Source: a virus. Taken from it: 37,486 nt of DNA. The stretch lies in the IMG/VR virus record IMGVR_UViG_3300029309_000117, positions 1 through 37,486 of that record, one strand, 5' to 3'. A program made the position numbers and the translations under genes. The notes below the pieces were generated by a model that had not been told where the DNA came from, did not search any database, and saw only the letters and a list, made by a program, of their open reading frames with translations. Numbering within the stretch: position 1 is the stretch's first letter; every line of letters begins with the position of its first letter. This document shows positions 19,899-26,636 of the stretch, one piece after another.

Positions 19899-20217
19899 TT
19901 CATTTAAACCCGCTTTACCCCATCCGATCAAATATTCAACAAGTGACAACACTTTTGAAGATGCCGACAAATACCCAAAATCAATGTCTTGGTTTGTACC
20001 TGTGGCATCAATAACACCGCTTGCCGAGCATTGTATGAAGCTTGCAGATAAAAAAACTTATACTGCTAAAGTTTGGGATTATGAAAACAAAAAAGAAATT
20101 GAAGTTGAGGGTGTATGGATAAATGCAAAAGGCAAAAAAGGCAAAGATGGAGATTTTGGCAATCTATACCCAAAATTTATAGAAGGTGCTAATTCTTCCG
20201 ATGAAATACCTTTTTAA
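19891..20217 (+). CDS. Putative ssDNA-binding accessory protein with SSB-like tail, 108 aa
   Basis: A 108-residue protein. A beta-rich middle (TYTAKVWDYENKKEIEVEGV, WINAKGKKGKDGDFGNLYPK) precedes a terminal SSDEIPF. Bacterial SSBs end in the acidic tip D-D-D-I-P-F used to recruit repair proteins, and the end here is a close form. Its place immediately after the annealing protein and RHH gene is where phages often encode an SSB. The rest is too divergent for me to assign an OB fold by eye, so this is an inference. Confidence 0.45.
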   Translation: MSDSFKPALPHPIKYSTSDNTFEDADKYPKSMSWFVPVASITPLAEHCMKLADKKTYTAKVWDYENKKEIEVEGVWINAKGKKGKDGDFGNLYPKFIEGANSSDEIPF

Positions 20218-20482
20218 TTCTTGAAGTAATACAATTAATTTTTTTCTTTTCTAAGCGTTCTTGAGCCAAACTAATTTTTATTAGTTCGCTTTCAAGATCG
20301 CCTATTTTTTCTATACAGTTTTTAATTACTTCGTCTTTTTCCCAATTCTGCCTTTGATAGTTTATTGCGACTTCTTGCAGATAATCCATATCTTTTATTT
20401 CAAAAATCATACGCGCCTGAACGTTTAAATATAATTCACTTTCAAGTGTTTCTGTTATCGTTAGCCAATCATCCCAAGCCAT
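20189..20482 (-). CDS. Helical conserved protein, 97 aa
   Basis: MAWDDWLTITETLESELYLN, then MIFEIKDMDYLQEVAINYQR and a coiled-coil C-terminus (ISLAQERLEKKKINCITSR). I recognise 'DDWLTI.ETLE.E.YLE..A..IFEI.D...L...A......' as a small conserved family in marine cyanophages, function unknown. GGAGG precedes the ATG. Its 3' end overlaps the 3' end of the plus-strand 19891 gene by 29 bases. Confidence 0.65.
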   Translation of the reverse strand: MAWDDWLTITETLESELYLNVQARMIFEIKDMDYLQEVAINYQRQNWEKDEVIKNCIEKIGDLESELIKISLAQERLEKKKINCITSRIKKVFHRKN

Positions 20483-20507
20483 AATTAAATGACCTCCTAA
20501 AATGTAA

Positions 20508-20541
20508 ATAGGCTATCCTTGGGGATCAACTGATAGCCTAT
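20508..20541. other. Perfect 10-bp inverted repeat, 14-base loop
   Basis: ATAGGCTATC (20508-20517) and GATAGCCTAT (20532-20541) form an exact stem around CTTGGGGATCAACT. It lies in the non-coding 20483-20594 stretch between two minus-strand genes. On the plus strand it is followed by CTTTTGG, weakly terminator-like. On the minus strand it stands 26 bases upstream of the 20482 start, so it could also be an RNA control element. The rest of that stretch (20542-20594) shows nothing else clear. Confidence 0.5.
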
Positions 20542-20594
20542 CTTTTGGAGAGAAGGATTAAAAATAACCCTTATAATCAAACCTTAACTAAAGA

Positions 20595-20756
20595 TTAAGT
20601 AACTGGAAAGAGTTTTGCTTTAACTAGCTTTACAATTTCATCGTCTATATTTGTATCGGTGGATTTTGCATAATCTTCTAATAATGAAATCACCAATGAT
20701 TTTATTGCGTTTGATTTGACAAAGAATCGTAATACTGGCTTGATAACTCTAATCAT
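20595..20756 (-). CDS. Small basic helical protein, 53 aa
   Basis: I start at the ATG at 20756 (MIRVIKPVLRFFVKSNAIKS), because the longer frame from 20807 would run through the palindrome and promoter. The sequence continues SLLEDYAKSTDTNIDDEIVK and VKAKLFPVT. It resembles a small cyanophage family starting MIR.IKP.... with an amphipathic helix. It may associate with membrane. Function unknown. Confidence 0.6.
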   Translation of the reverse strand: MIRVIKPVLRFFVKSNAIKSLVISLLEDYAKSTDTNIDDEIVKLVKAKLFPVT

Positions 20757-20778
20757 TTTTTTGTTATATTTCTTCCCA

Positions 20779-20807
20779 ACTGTAGACAAATTTGCTATTT
20801 TTAGCAA
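20779..20807 (-). promoter_or_regulatory. Possible promoter for the 53-aa gene
   Basis: The minus strand has TTGCTA (20807-20802), a 17-bp spacer and TACAGT (20784-20779), with the ATG 23 bases further on. The -35 box lies in the perfect inverted repeat TTTGCTA-TTTT-TAGCAAA (20791-20808), which could be an operator or a small terminator for upstream transcription. Confidence 0.45.
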
Positions 20808-20825
20808 AAAGCTTTTTTATAAATT

Positions 20826-21236
20826 ATGCAAGAAAAAGAAAAAAATAAACAATTAGAAGATGATAAACCTGATTATCAAGAAAAAATTACATTTTTAGTT
20901 TCAACAATTGCACAAGGATTTATTTTGACTTGGTGTTTATTAGTTTTATCTCTTGGATATGTAAAACTGCCAAATAAACTATTTGGTTTAGATATACCAG
21001 ATCAACCTAGAGTCGATAGCACATTTGCAGCGGGTTTATTAGGAAATATTTTAGGCGGTCTTGGGATATCAGTTAATGCAGCCCAAGGCGCTAAAAAGAA
21101 AAAGAAAGAGAATGAAAATGGTGTAATTGGTGACTCTGGTGGCAGCACTCAAACCATTATAATTCGTCAACCAATTGAATTATTGACATCAAAACCTGAT
21201 GTTATTAAAGTTGATTCCTCTAAATCAAAAACATGA
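20826..21236 (+). CDS. Membrane protein, holin candidate, 136 aa
   Basis: A charged N-terminus (MQEKEKNKQLEDDKPDYQEK) precedes a hydrophobic helix at about 21-46 (ITFLVSTIAQGFILTWCLLV) and a second weaker, Gly-rich segment at about 68-86 (TFAAGLLGNILGGLGISVNA). A Lys run (KKKKKE) then leads to a polar tail. One or two membrane spans with a basic end fit holin-like proteins, and no other good holin is visible. It starts the plus-strand group of exported proteins and overlaps the next gene (ATGA). The lysis role is inferred. Confidence 0.45.
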   Translation: MQEKEKNKQLEDDKPDYQEKITFLVSTIAQGFILTWCLLVLSLGYVKLPNKLFGLDIPDQPRVDSTFAAGLLGNILGGLGISVNAAQGAKKKKKENENGVIGDSGGSTQTIIIRQPIELLTSKPDVIKVDSSKSKT

Positions 21237-21742
21237 AAAAATTACTATTTTTGTTTTTAATATTTCCGCTTCCTTTACAAGCGGGTTACATTCATAAAAT
21301 TTCAGCTTCGGCGCAAGGTGTGGTCGATGGTAGTTATTCGCAGGCTAAACGAATTGGTTCGACCTATTCGATGAGTTCGACAGGAATCACCGCGGGAACA
21401 ATGGGGCATTTAGATTCACCCGCACTTGATAACAGTTCAGTATTAACAGGCGTTGCAGCGACACATGGTTCAGGGTCTTACACTCAAACCACTGCCGGCG
21501 CCGCAACGAGTTTTTCGGAGTCATTCGTTCAAGGTGATGCGGTCGTAACAACTGCAAGTGTTTCTTCTGGTGTTGTTTCTTCTTTACCTGTTACAGGTGA
21601 CACAATTACATATTCAGGCGGATCGAGTTCAGGTCAATCAATAGGAATAACTTCCGTTGCAGGCGGAACAATCACTTTAAGCCCCGGCGCTGCGGGTTCA
21701 AGTGTAACAGGATCAATAACAAGTACAATTGAGATTGATTAA
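21233..21742 (+). CDS. Secreted Ser/Thr/Gly-rich protein, 169 aa
   Basis: The signal peptide is clear: MKKLLFLFLIFPLPLQAG with cleavage likely after QA. The rest is low-charge and beta-rich (GSYSQAKRIGSTYSMSSTGI; AAGAATSFSESFVQGDAVVT; TGDTITYSGGSSSGQSIGIT). It looks like an exported surface or periplasmic protein. Similar exported genes travel as a group in marine cyanophages, to my recollection, without known function. The stop overlaps the next start (TAATG). Confidence 0.65.
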   Translation: MKKLLFLFLIFPLPLQAGYIHKISASAQGVVDGSYSQAKRIGSTYSMSSTGITAGTMGHLDSPALDNSSVLTGVAATHGSGSYTQTTAGAATSFSESFVQGDAVVTTASVSSGVVSSLPVTGDTITYSGGSSSGQSIGITSVAGGTITLSPGAAGSSVTGSITSTIEID

Positions 21743-22347
21743 TGGCTAAATATTGCCTTAAATGTAAAACAAGAACAGAAGTATTATCTACAAGATATGT
21801 TCCTGAAAAAAATCATATTAGAAGAATAAGAATCTGTAAAAATTGCGGTTATAAATTTATTACACATGAGCAAGAATATAAACGTAAAAAAAGTTTTTTA
21901 AAAAGAATTTTAAAATTATTAGGCTTGTCTTTTTTTTTCGTAATAAATAACCCAAGCTACGCGGTGCCTGTAATTCCAAATTTTTCAGCCGGCAGTAGTA
22001 TTTCAAGAACAACTTCAAGTCAATCAACGCGAGAAATTATTCAATCTTATTCTTATTCTACGGGGTACCAGTACACTACAGGCGGCAGCAACATCGAAGC
22101 GGTCACAGCAAACGGAACAATAAGCCCTGAAGCGATTGCAGGGGCAACTCAAACAATTAATGGCGTAACATCAACGACAACAGGAATAAATTTACAAACA
22201 AAGCCCCAATGGAAACAATCAACAGCAGGGGCGGCGACACAATTTCATGAATCATATATTGGGCCGGGTTTAAATTCTTATGTCCACATAGACAGATCCA
22301 TTGAAGTGCAATCTGTCACCGAGTCAACGTCAACGTTTACGCAATGA
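21742..22347 (+). CDS. NrdR-like zinc ribbon fused to a signal-like segment and exported domain, 201 aa
   Basis: Residues 1-45 form a zinc ribbon: CLKC (5-8) and CKNCG (32-36) with RTEVLSTRYV between and KFITHE after, the pattern of the NrdR N-terminal ribbon. Residues about 48-74 are a basic-hydrophobic stretch ending PSYA-V (KRILKLLGLSFFFVINNPSY), which looks like a signal peptide. The remainder is Ser/Thr/Gly-rich like the upstream gene (SIEVQSVTESTSTFTQ end). The start is firm because of the TAATG overlap. A run of nine T (about 21920-21928) lies at the join, so slippage or an assembly indel should be considered. Confidence 0.6.
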   Translation: MAKYCLKCKTRTEVLSTRYVPEKNHIRRIRICKNCGYKFITHEQEYKRKKSFLKRILKLLGLSFFFVINNPSYAVPVIPNFSAGSSISRTTSSQSTREIIQSYSYSTGYQYTTGGSNIEAVTANGTISPEAIAGATQTINGVTSTTTGINLQTKPQWKQSTAGAATQFHESYIGPGLNSYVHIDRSIEVQSVTESTSTFTQ

Positions 22348-23051
22348 TAAAAAAATTTAAATTTGCAGGCGTTATATTATTTTTTTCTGTTCAACTTCCA
22401 ACTTATGCAAATACAAATATGACAAATAATCCCGTATCAAATTCTTCTGGTTCTGTGACCAATTTGGGGGTAATGAATATGCCGACAAGACAATTTCAAA
22501 ATCAAGTCGGTTTGCAAACTGTAGTATGTCAATCTGACACAATCGTTATACAGCCATTTGTGACTTCATCGGCATCATTTACAAAACCTTATCAAGATTT
22601 TTATTTAGATCCTATCTATTCAGTAAAAGATACAGAAGGTGCTTTTGACGCAAACGGAAATGCAATCGGTGATGGCGATCCTGATAACGCAGGGCAAATT
22701 ATAGGATATAGAACAATAAGAACAGCGCAGAAAGATACTTATAATATTTCGCCGGGAATTAGTTTATCTTGGAATATTTCTTTGGATCGTAAGGCGGTGC
22801 GATTATGCAGAGAAGCGCAACAAAGACAATCTGATTTAATACAGGCAAGGGTAAATGACAATATGTATGCTCTTGAATTAGGGCGGTTGAAAACATGCGG
22901 TGATCTTTTGAGCAAGGGTTACAATTTCAAGAAATCATCAAAATATTATAAATTATGCGAAGATATTGAATTAACAAATCCAAGCAATACTTTAATTAAT
23001 CATCAACATTCTTTGAACTCAAAAGCTTCTGTTTCTTCAAACGAACCTTAG
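22344..23051 (+). CDS. Secreted protein of the exported-protein cluster, 235 aa
   Basis: Signal peptide MIKKFKFAGVILFFSVQLPT then YA-NT. The mature protein is Asn/Ser-rich at first (NPVSNSSGSVTNLGVMNMPT), has TVVCQSDTIVIQPFVTSS at about 59-76, a beta-rich middle, and helices at the C-terminus (DRKAVRLCREAQQRQSDLIQ, with paired Cys further on). I associate this CQ...L...P pattern with an exported protein in cyanophages and marine cyanobacteria. Its ATG overlaps the previous stop. The 3' end overlaps the minus-strand 22996 gene by 56 bases. Confidence 0.65.
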   Translation: MIKKFKFAGVILFFSVQLPTYANTNMTNNPVSNSSGSVTNLGVMNMPTRQFQNQVGLQTVVCQSDTIVIQPFVTSSASFTKPYQDFYLDPIYSVKDTEGAFDANGNAIGDGDPDNAGQIIGYRTIRTAQKDTYNISPGISLSWNISLDRKAVRLCREAQQRQSDLIQARVNDNMYALELGRLKTCGDLLSKGYNFKKSSKYYKLCEDIELTNPSNTLINHQHSLNSKASVSSNEP

Positions 23052-23727
23052 AACTAAATATGGTTTTGTCCTTTTTACCTATTAATTTTTTAAGTCTAGA
23101 TATGATTTGCTTAAAAACTGGCTTCAATGCTTTATTTAAAAAAGGTGTTAATGTTGCCGCTGTTGTTGCAACAATAGTTACCCCGAATGTAGTGGCTGCA
23201 ACGGATCCAGAAGGTAAATACTTGTCAACTATATTTGTACTAGCCCATAATTCCACGCATTGACCATCAATAATTTCAAAACCGACTACTTTTTCCTTTG
23301 CTTCTGAATTTCGTAAATCGCCGATTCTATATTGTTGATTTTTTGCAGGGCAATCTATTTCTTTAATTGGTTTTGTAATATCATTATTATTTTCTTTCGG
23401 TTTTGGAATATCTGGCGGCTTTACTTTTGTTAATTCTGGCGCTTCTGTTTTTGTATTTTGTTTTGGTGTAATTATTTTTGTATTTGGTGTAAAATCTGGC
23501 GCAAAATAAAATGGTGCTGTGTGATCGCAAAGAGCAACATTTCCATCAGGATCGTTTGTGAAATGATCTTTTCCACCTGTTACAGAATCGCGCACAACAG
23601 CGCAAGGCGCATCAATAACAGGAACACCCATATCAATTCTTATTGGTATGTCTACGACTATCGGCGAGGCTATCTGTAAAGGTTCTGATAATTCAATATT
23701 TGGAATATTTATTTCTTTTATTTCCAA
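22996..23727 (-). CDS. Proline-rich membrane-anchored cyanophage-type protein, 243 aa
   Basis: The start appears to be TTG at 23727, just after the 23731 gene; no better start is visible. The N-terminal half has repeated Ile/Pro segments (IPNIELSEPLQIASPIVVDI), then CAVVRDSVTGGKDHFTNDPD with NVALCD. Next comes a Pro/Lys linker (ELTKVKPPDIPKPKENNN), then QYRIGDLRN and a C-terminal hydrophobic segment SVAATTFGVTIVATTAATLT followed by a basic tail. This order closely matches a protein I know from many cyanophages (GGKD...NDP.G..TLCD ... VATTSALLA.PL). Likely membrane-associated. Function unknown. Confidence 0.68.
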   Translation of the reverse strand: MEIKEINIPNIELSEPLQIASPIVVDIPIRIDMGVPVIDAPCAVVRDSVTGGKDHFTNDPDGNVALCDHTAPFYFAPDFTPNTKIITPKQNTKTEAPELTKVKPPDIPKPKENNNDITKPIKEIDCPAKNQQYRIGDLRNSEAKEKVVGFEIIDGQCVELWASTNIVDKYLPSGSVAATTFGVTIVATTAATLTPFLNKALKPVFKQIISRLKKLIGKKDKTIFSSKVRLKKQKLLSSKNVDD

Positions 23728-23730
23728 AAT

Positions 23731-23928
23731 TTAAAAAGGTAAAACGCTTCCTGTTTTGTTTGGGATTTTGGGAACTTCTGGAAGATTTATATTACTGATT
23801 ACTTCATTTATCATTTTCTGTTTAAAATCATCACTTGTTACCATCTTGTAACCATAAACGCCTGCGCCCAACATTGACGCGCTGATAATAAAACTTAAAA
23901 TTGATAATAGTTGAGAAATACGAGCCAT
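23731..23928 (-). CDS. Small membrane protein ending LPF, 65 aa
   Basis: I start at the ATG at 23928 (MARISQLLSILSFIISASML), since further in-frame ATGs upstream overlap a plus-strand ORF and give a less typical start. One transmembrane helix at about 5-28 is followed by YKMVTSDDFKQKMINEVISN and IPKIPNKTGSVLPF-like Pro-rich end. This is the form of a cyanophage protein that directly precedes the proline-rich protein, as it does here (3 bases apart). The two probably work together at the envelope. Confidence 0.68.
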   Translation of the reverse strand: MARISQLLSILSFIISASMLGAGVYGYKMVTSDDFKQKMINEVISNINLPEVPKIPNKTGSVLPF

Positions 23929-23953
23929 GATTAAACTTGCCATAATTAAAGCC

Positions 23954-24058
23954 ATGTCAGTGATGAGCATAGCTATATTATTTTTAATTATAGGTTTATC
24001 GCCCTTGTATGTCACTATGAGCCTTATGACAAGGCAGATGCAACATAAAACAAATTAA
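23954..24058 (+). CDS. Tiny transmembrane protein, 34 aa
   Basis: MSVMSIAILFLIIGLSPLYV then TMSLMTRQMQHKTN: one hydrophobic helix with a basic end. It is divergent from the 23928 gene (25 bases apart) and ends with a 4-base overlap against the 24055 gene. It is antisense to nothing else if the short start of the neighbour is right. No promoter or ribosome site is evident, so it is a candidate only. Confidence 0.4.
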   Translation: MSVMSIAILFLIIGLSPLYVTMSLMTRQMQHKTN

Positions 24059-24372
24059 GACCAAGGAACACCAGTAGTTGTTTTAGGTGTTTTAGATTCT
24101 GTTATCTGTGCAGCAATAGATGTCTCTATACTTGTAACTTCATCAGCACCTAGAGCAGCTTTAGCCCAAGCCACAGCATTATCTTTTGTTATATCTGCAT
24201 AAGCAGTGAACGATCCACTATCAGGTTCAGAAAGTCCTACAGAACCATAAGAATAACCAGTATGATCTCCATCTGCATCACTAGCAGTCCAGTGAACAGT
24301 AGTTACAACATCAGATAAACTTCCTACAGTTTTTGTTGCATTTAAAGAAACAACATCCCAAGTAACAGCCAT
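24055..24372 (-). CDS. DUF7936-like phage protein, 105 aa
   Basis: MAVTWDVVSLNATKTVGSLS, then VTTVHWTASDADGDHTGYSY and DNAVAWAKAALGADEVTSIE, ending TTTGVPWS. The pattern (W.V...N......G....V....W...D.DG......G........I.........WVK..LG...V...E) is a common marine phage family that I know as DUF7936. It is found near tail-fibre genes, so it may be a virion or adhesion accessory. A TATAAT (24397-24392) lies upstream with only a weak -35. Confidence 0.65.
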   Translation of the reverse strand: MAVTWDVVSLNATKTVGSLSDVVTTVHWTASDADGDHTGYSYGSVGLSEPDSGSFTAYADITKDNAVAWAKAALGADEVTSIETSIAAQITESKTPKTTTGVPWS

Positions 24373-24399
24373 AATAATTTTAAATACTTTGATTATATA

Positions 24400-24594
24400 T
24401 TAAGTGTTTTCTTCTTCAGAAACACCATCAACTTTTTTAAGACCTTCAAATAACTTTTGATTACCAATAATTTTAGTTGTAAGTTGATTTAACTGTTGTT
24501 GTTTTGCTTGTATGTCAGATTGGATTTGCTGTGCCTGTTGTATATCAGAATCAAGAATGGATTTTGTTTCTTCGTAAAGTTCCTGTGGGGTCAT
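24400..24594 (-). CDS. Small coiled-coil protein, 64 aa
   Basis: MTPQELYEETKSILDSDIQQ followed by a Gln-rich heptad region (QIQSDIQAKQQQLNQLTTKI) and an acidic end. It is a probable trimeric or dimeric coiled coil. It follows the tail fibre and has its own promoter (24616-24644). It could be a fibre accessory or chaperone, inferred from position. Confidence 0.6.
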   Translation of the reverse strand: MTPQELYEETKSILDSDIQQAQQIQSDIQAKQQQLNQLTTKIIGNQKLFEGLKKVDGVSEEENT

Positions 24595-24615
24595 AAAAAT
24601 TTTATATATAAACGT

Positions 24616-24644
24616 ATTATACTAAGCAGCTTCAAGTGCTTCAA
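24616..24644 (-). promoter_or_regulatory. Promoter at the end of the tail-fibre gene
   Basis: The minus strand has TTGAAG (24644-24639), a 17-bp spacer and TATAAT (24621-24616), with the ATG of the 64-residue gene 21 bases after the -10 box. The -35 and spacer are inside the last codons of the fibre gene. The leader does not contain AAACCAA repeats. Confidence 0.6.
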
Positions 24645-26490
24645 CCTTGCCTATAAGTTCCTGTACAGAAGCAACTAAAAGAGGTACAAGTTTACTTTGA
24701 TCTATTCCTTGTGGTTCTATTGATCCATCTTCCTTGACTGCATCTTTATCTCCAGAGATAGCCTCTGGAACTGCTGTTACTTCATGTGCAAAAAATCCAT
24801 CAAGTGTTTGACTTGCGTCAGCTTTAAAATTAAATCTATATGGTTTAAGTGTTTTTAATCTCGAAATACCATCAGATATTGCAACAGCATTTTCCTTTAA
24901 TCTGTAATCAGAAGAAGTATTAAATGCAGTACTTGTTCCATTTGTAGTAATACTTCCAACTTTTCCATTTGGGTTAAAAAATTCATGATGTTCGTTTGTT
25001 CCAGTTACACCACCTGATGTAAGTATATAATTTTTCCCTGCACCACCTTCAAAAACCCCAAATCCTGTCGTACTTGCACTTGGCGCTGAAGTGCAACCTA
25101 TCATTACTTGTCCAGATGAATCTATACGCATGCGTTCTGTTACGCTTGTCGAACCTCCATTAGTTGAAAATATTAAATTTGCTGGTACATCATCGCTACC
25201 AATACCCGATTCAATTTTTGAGGAAATACTGGCTGCTTGGTGAAAACCCCCACCATCATTACCATGAAATTGAATTGCACCACAAATATCATTAGCTTGA
25301 AGAACAGTATTACCACCCACTGATCCATTCCTACTTTTAGCTAAAATAAGATTTCCATTAGAAATATCATTTGAAAATCTACTAATTGTTATTGAAGAGT
25401 CATCTCCACCTGTTCCAGATACTTGCAAACTAGAATTAAAACCATCATAATCATCTGTAGAAGTAACACCAATAAGCAACCGTCCCGAACTATCGAGCCT
25501 CATGCGTTCTGAGCCAGAAGTTCCAAACTTCATAGCTGTAGATTCATAGTTAAATAAAAATACATTTTCACTTGAATCAAGCCCAATACTTAATCCATCA
25601 CCTACTGCTGTACCAGTTGTCGAATTTGTTACTTTTAATCCTTCGATACTGCCTGAACTTGACTCATGTAAATGCAAAGGTGATGCCGGACTTGTTGTAC
25701 CTATACCTACTTTTTGTCCTGTGATTGACATTGTAGGAGTAAAAGTATCGTTAGTTACAGCAGTAAAGTCTATTCTTGCGTCTTCCGTATTGTTAGTAAC
25801 ATCAATTGCTGTAACTGCTATCCGAGCAAAAGTACTATCACCGCCAGATGCGTCATCTGCTCTAAAATCTATTCTTCCTAATTGATCATTGTCTGCTGGA
25901 CTTGCTGAGTTTCTAAAAAGTTCAATTATAGGAGCAACATTTGCATCATCATCTGTACTTTCTACTTTTAAGATTGTGGTGTTGCCTGAGCCTACAATAT
26001 GCATTGGAGCACTAGGACTTGATGTAGCTATACCAATCCGATCATTACCAGCATCTACATAAAATAAATTTGCATTTGTATCTCCTTCAATTCTAAAATC
26101 TACATCCGCACCATCTTCATTAAATACTGTTGCAGTTCCTAACTCCATCCTTTCAACACCACCAGTAGTGAAATTTAAAGTATCAGCAGCAGAACTAAAT
26201 AGGCCTGTATTTGTATCGTCATCAAAAAATAATGACGGTGAAGAGGCACTGCCATCAGGTAATGGCAAAGCACCATCAAATTTTCTTAAATTTACAAAAG
26301 CGTTATTTGCAGCGTTTCTAAGCTGCAACATAGAATCTGTTGTATTTGCAAAAGTTTGAAGTGCGTATGTTGTAGAGGGTGCAGATGATCCAGAATTATT
26401 GCTTGCTATCGCCTGTAAAACGCTATTGATGTCTGCACGGACATTCGCGCCTGTGGAATTATCGATTATGAAATCATGTTGTGGAGACAT
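24622..26490 (-). CDS. Tail fibre with S74 intramolecular chaperone
   Basis: A 622-residue fibre. An N-terminal segment (MSPQHDFIIDNSTGANVRAD) is followed by beta-repeats seen as recurring ERM-L/I-DSSG (for example SERMRLDSSGRLLIGVTST, TERMRIDSSGQVMIGCTS) and GI.T.SP..P.H. (IGIATSSPSAPMHIV, VGIGTTSPASPLHLH). The C-terminal 97 residues are a peptidase S74 domain: SSDYRLKENAV (526-536), LKTLKPYRFNFK and DGFFAHEV, ending in a helical stalk (VASVQELIGKVEALEAA). Such domains help the fibre trimerise and then cut themselves off near the Ser-Asp. It is probably the receptor-binding or side fibre. Confidence 0.87.
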   Translation of the reverse strand: MSPQHDFIIDNSTGANVRADINSVLQAIASNNSGSSAPSTTYALQTFANTTDSMLQLRNAANNAFVNLRKFDGALPLPDGSASSPSLFFDDDTNTGLFSSAADTLNFTTGGVERMELGTATVFNEDGADVDFRIEGDTNANLFYVDAGNDRIGIATSSPSAPMHIVGSGNTTILKVESTDDDANVAPIIELFRNSASPADNDQLGRIDFRADDASGGDSTFARIAVTAIDVTNNTEDARIDFTAVTNDTFTPTMSITGQKVGIGTTSPASPLHLHESSSGSIEGLKVTNSTTGTAVGDGLSIGLDSSENVFLFNYESTAMKFGTSGSERMRLDSSGRLLIGVTSTDDYDGFNSSLQVSGTGGDDSSITISRFSNDISNGNLILAKSRNGSVGGNTVLQANDICGAIQFHGNDGGGFHQAASISSKIESGIGSDDVPANLIFSTNGGSTSVTERMRIDSSGQVMIGCTSAPSASTTGFGVFEGGAGKNYILTSGGVTGTNEHHEFFNPNGKVGSITTNGTSTAFNTSSDYRLKENAVAISDGISRLKTLKPYRFNFKADASQTLDGFFAHEVTAVPEAISGDKDAVKEDGSIEPQGIDQSKLVPLLVASVQELIGKVEALEAA

Positions 26491-26636
26491 CTTAGTTATA
26501 CCAATGGATTTAAAAGTTATTTAATTATATTTTTAAAAGTAAATTACAAGCATTAAGTAATAACAAATAAAAATAAATTAATATTTAAACTTATTTTACT
26601 TGTATTCTTAAAAAAATCCAAGTCAAACAGCATTTC
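26491..26636 (-). other. AT-rich spacer between J and fibre genes
   Basis: These 146 bases contain no gene. The minus strand has a TATAAT about 35 bases before the fibre ATG, but no -35 at normal spacing (TTGTAA with a 14-bp gap is the closest). No hairpin typical of a terminator follows J. Separate expression of the fibre is possible but not established. Confidence 0.4.

Noticed and set aside
20508-20541. tRNA or tmRNA
   Set aside because: A single hairpin only; no acceptor stem, T-loop or anticodon arm. No tRNA pattern was recognised elsewhere by eye.
20595-20807. Longer N-terminus for the 53-residue gene
   Set aside because: The extra 17 codons cross a perfect inverted repeat and a promoter-like element; MIRVIKP is the more typical start.
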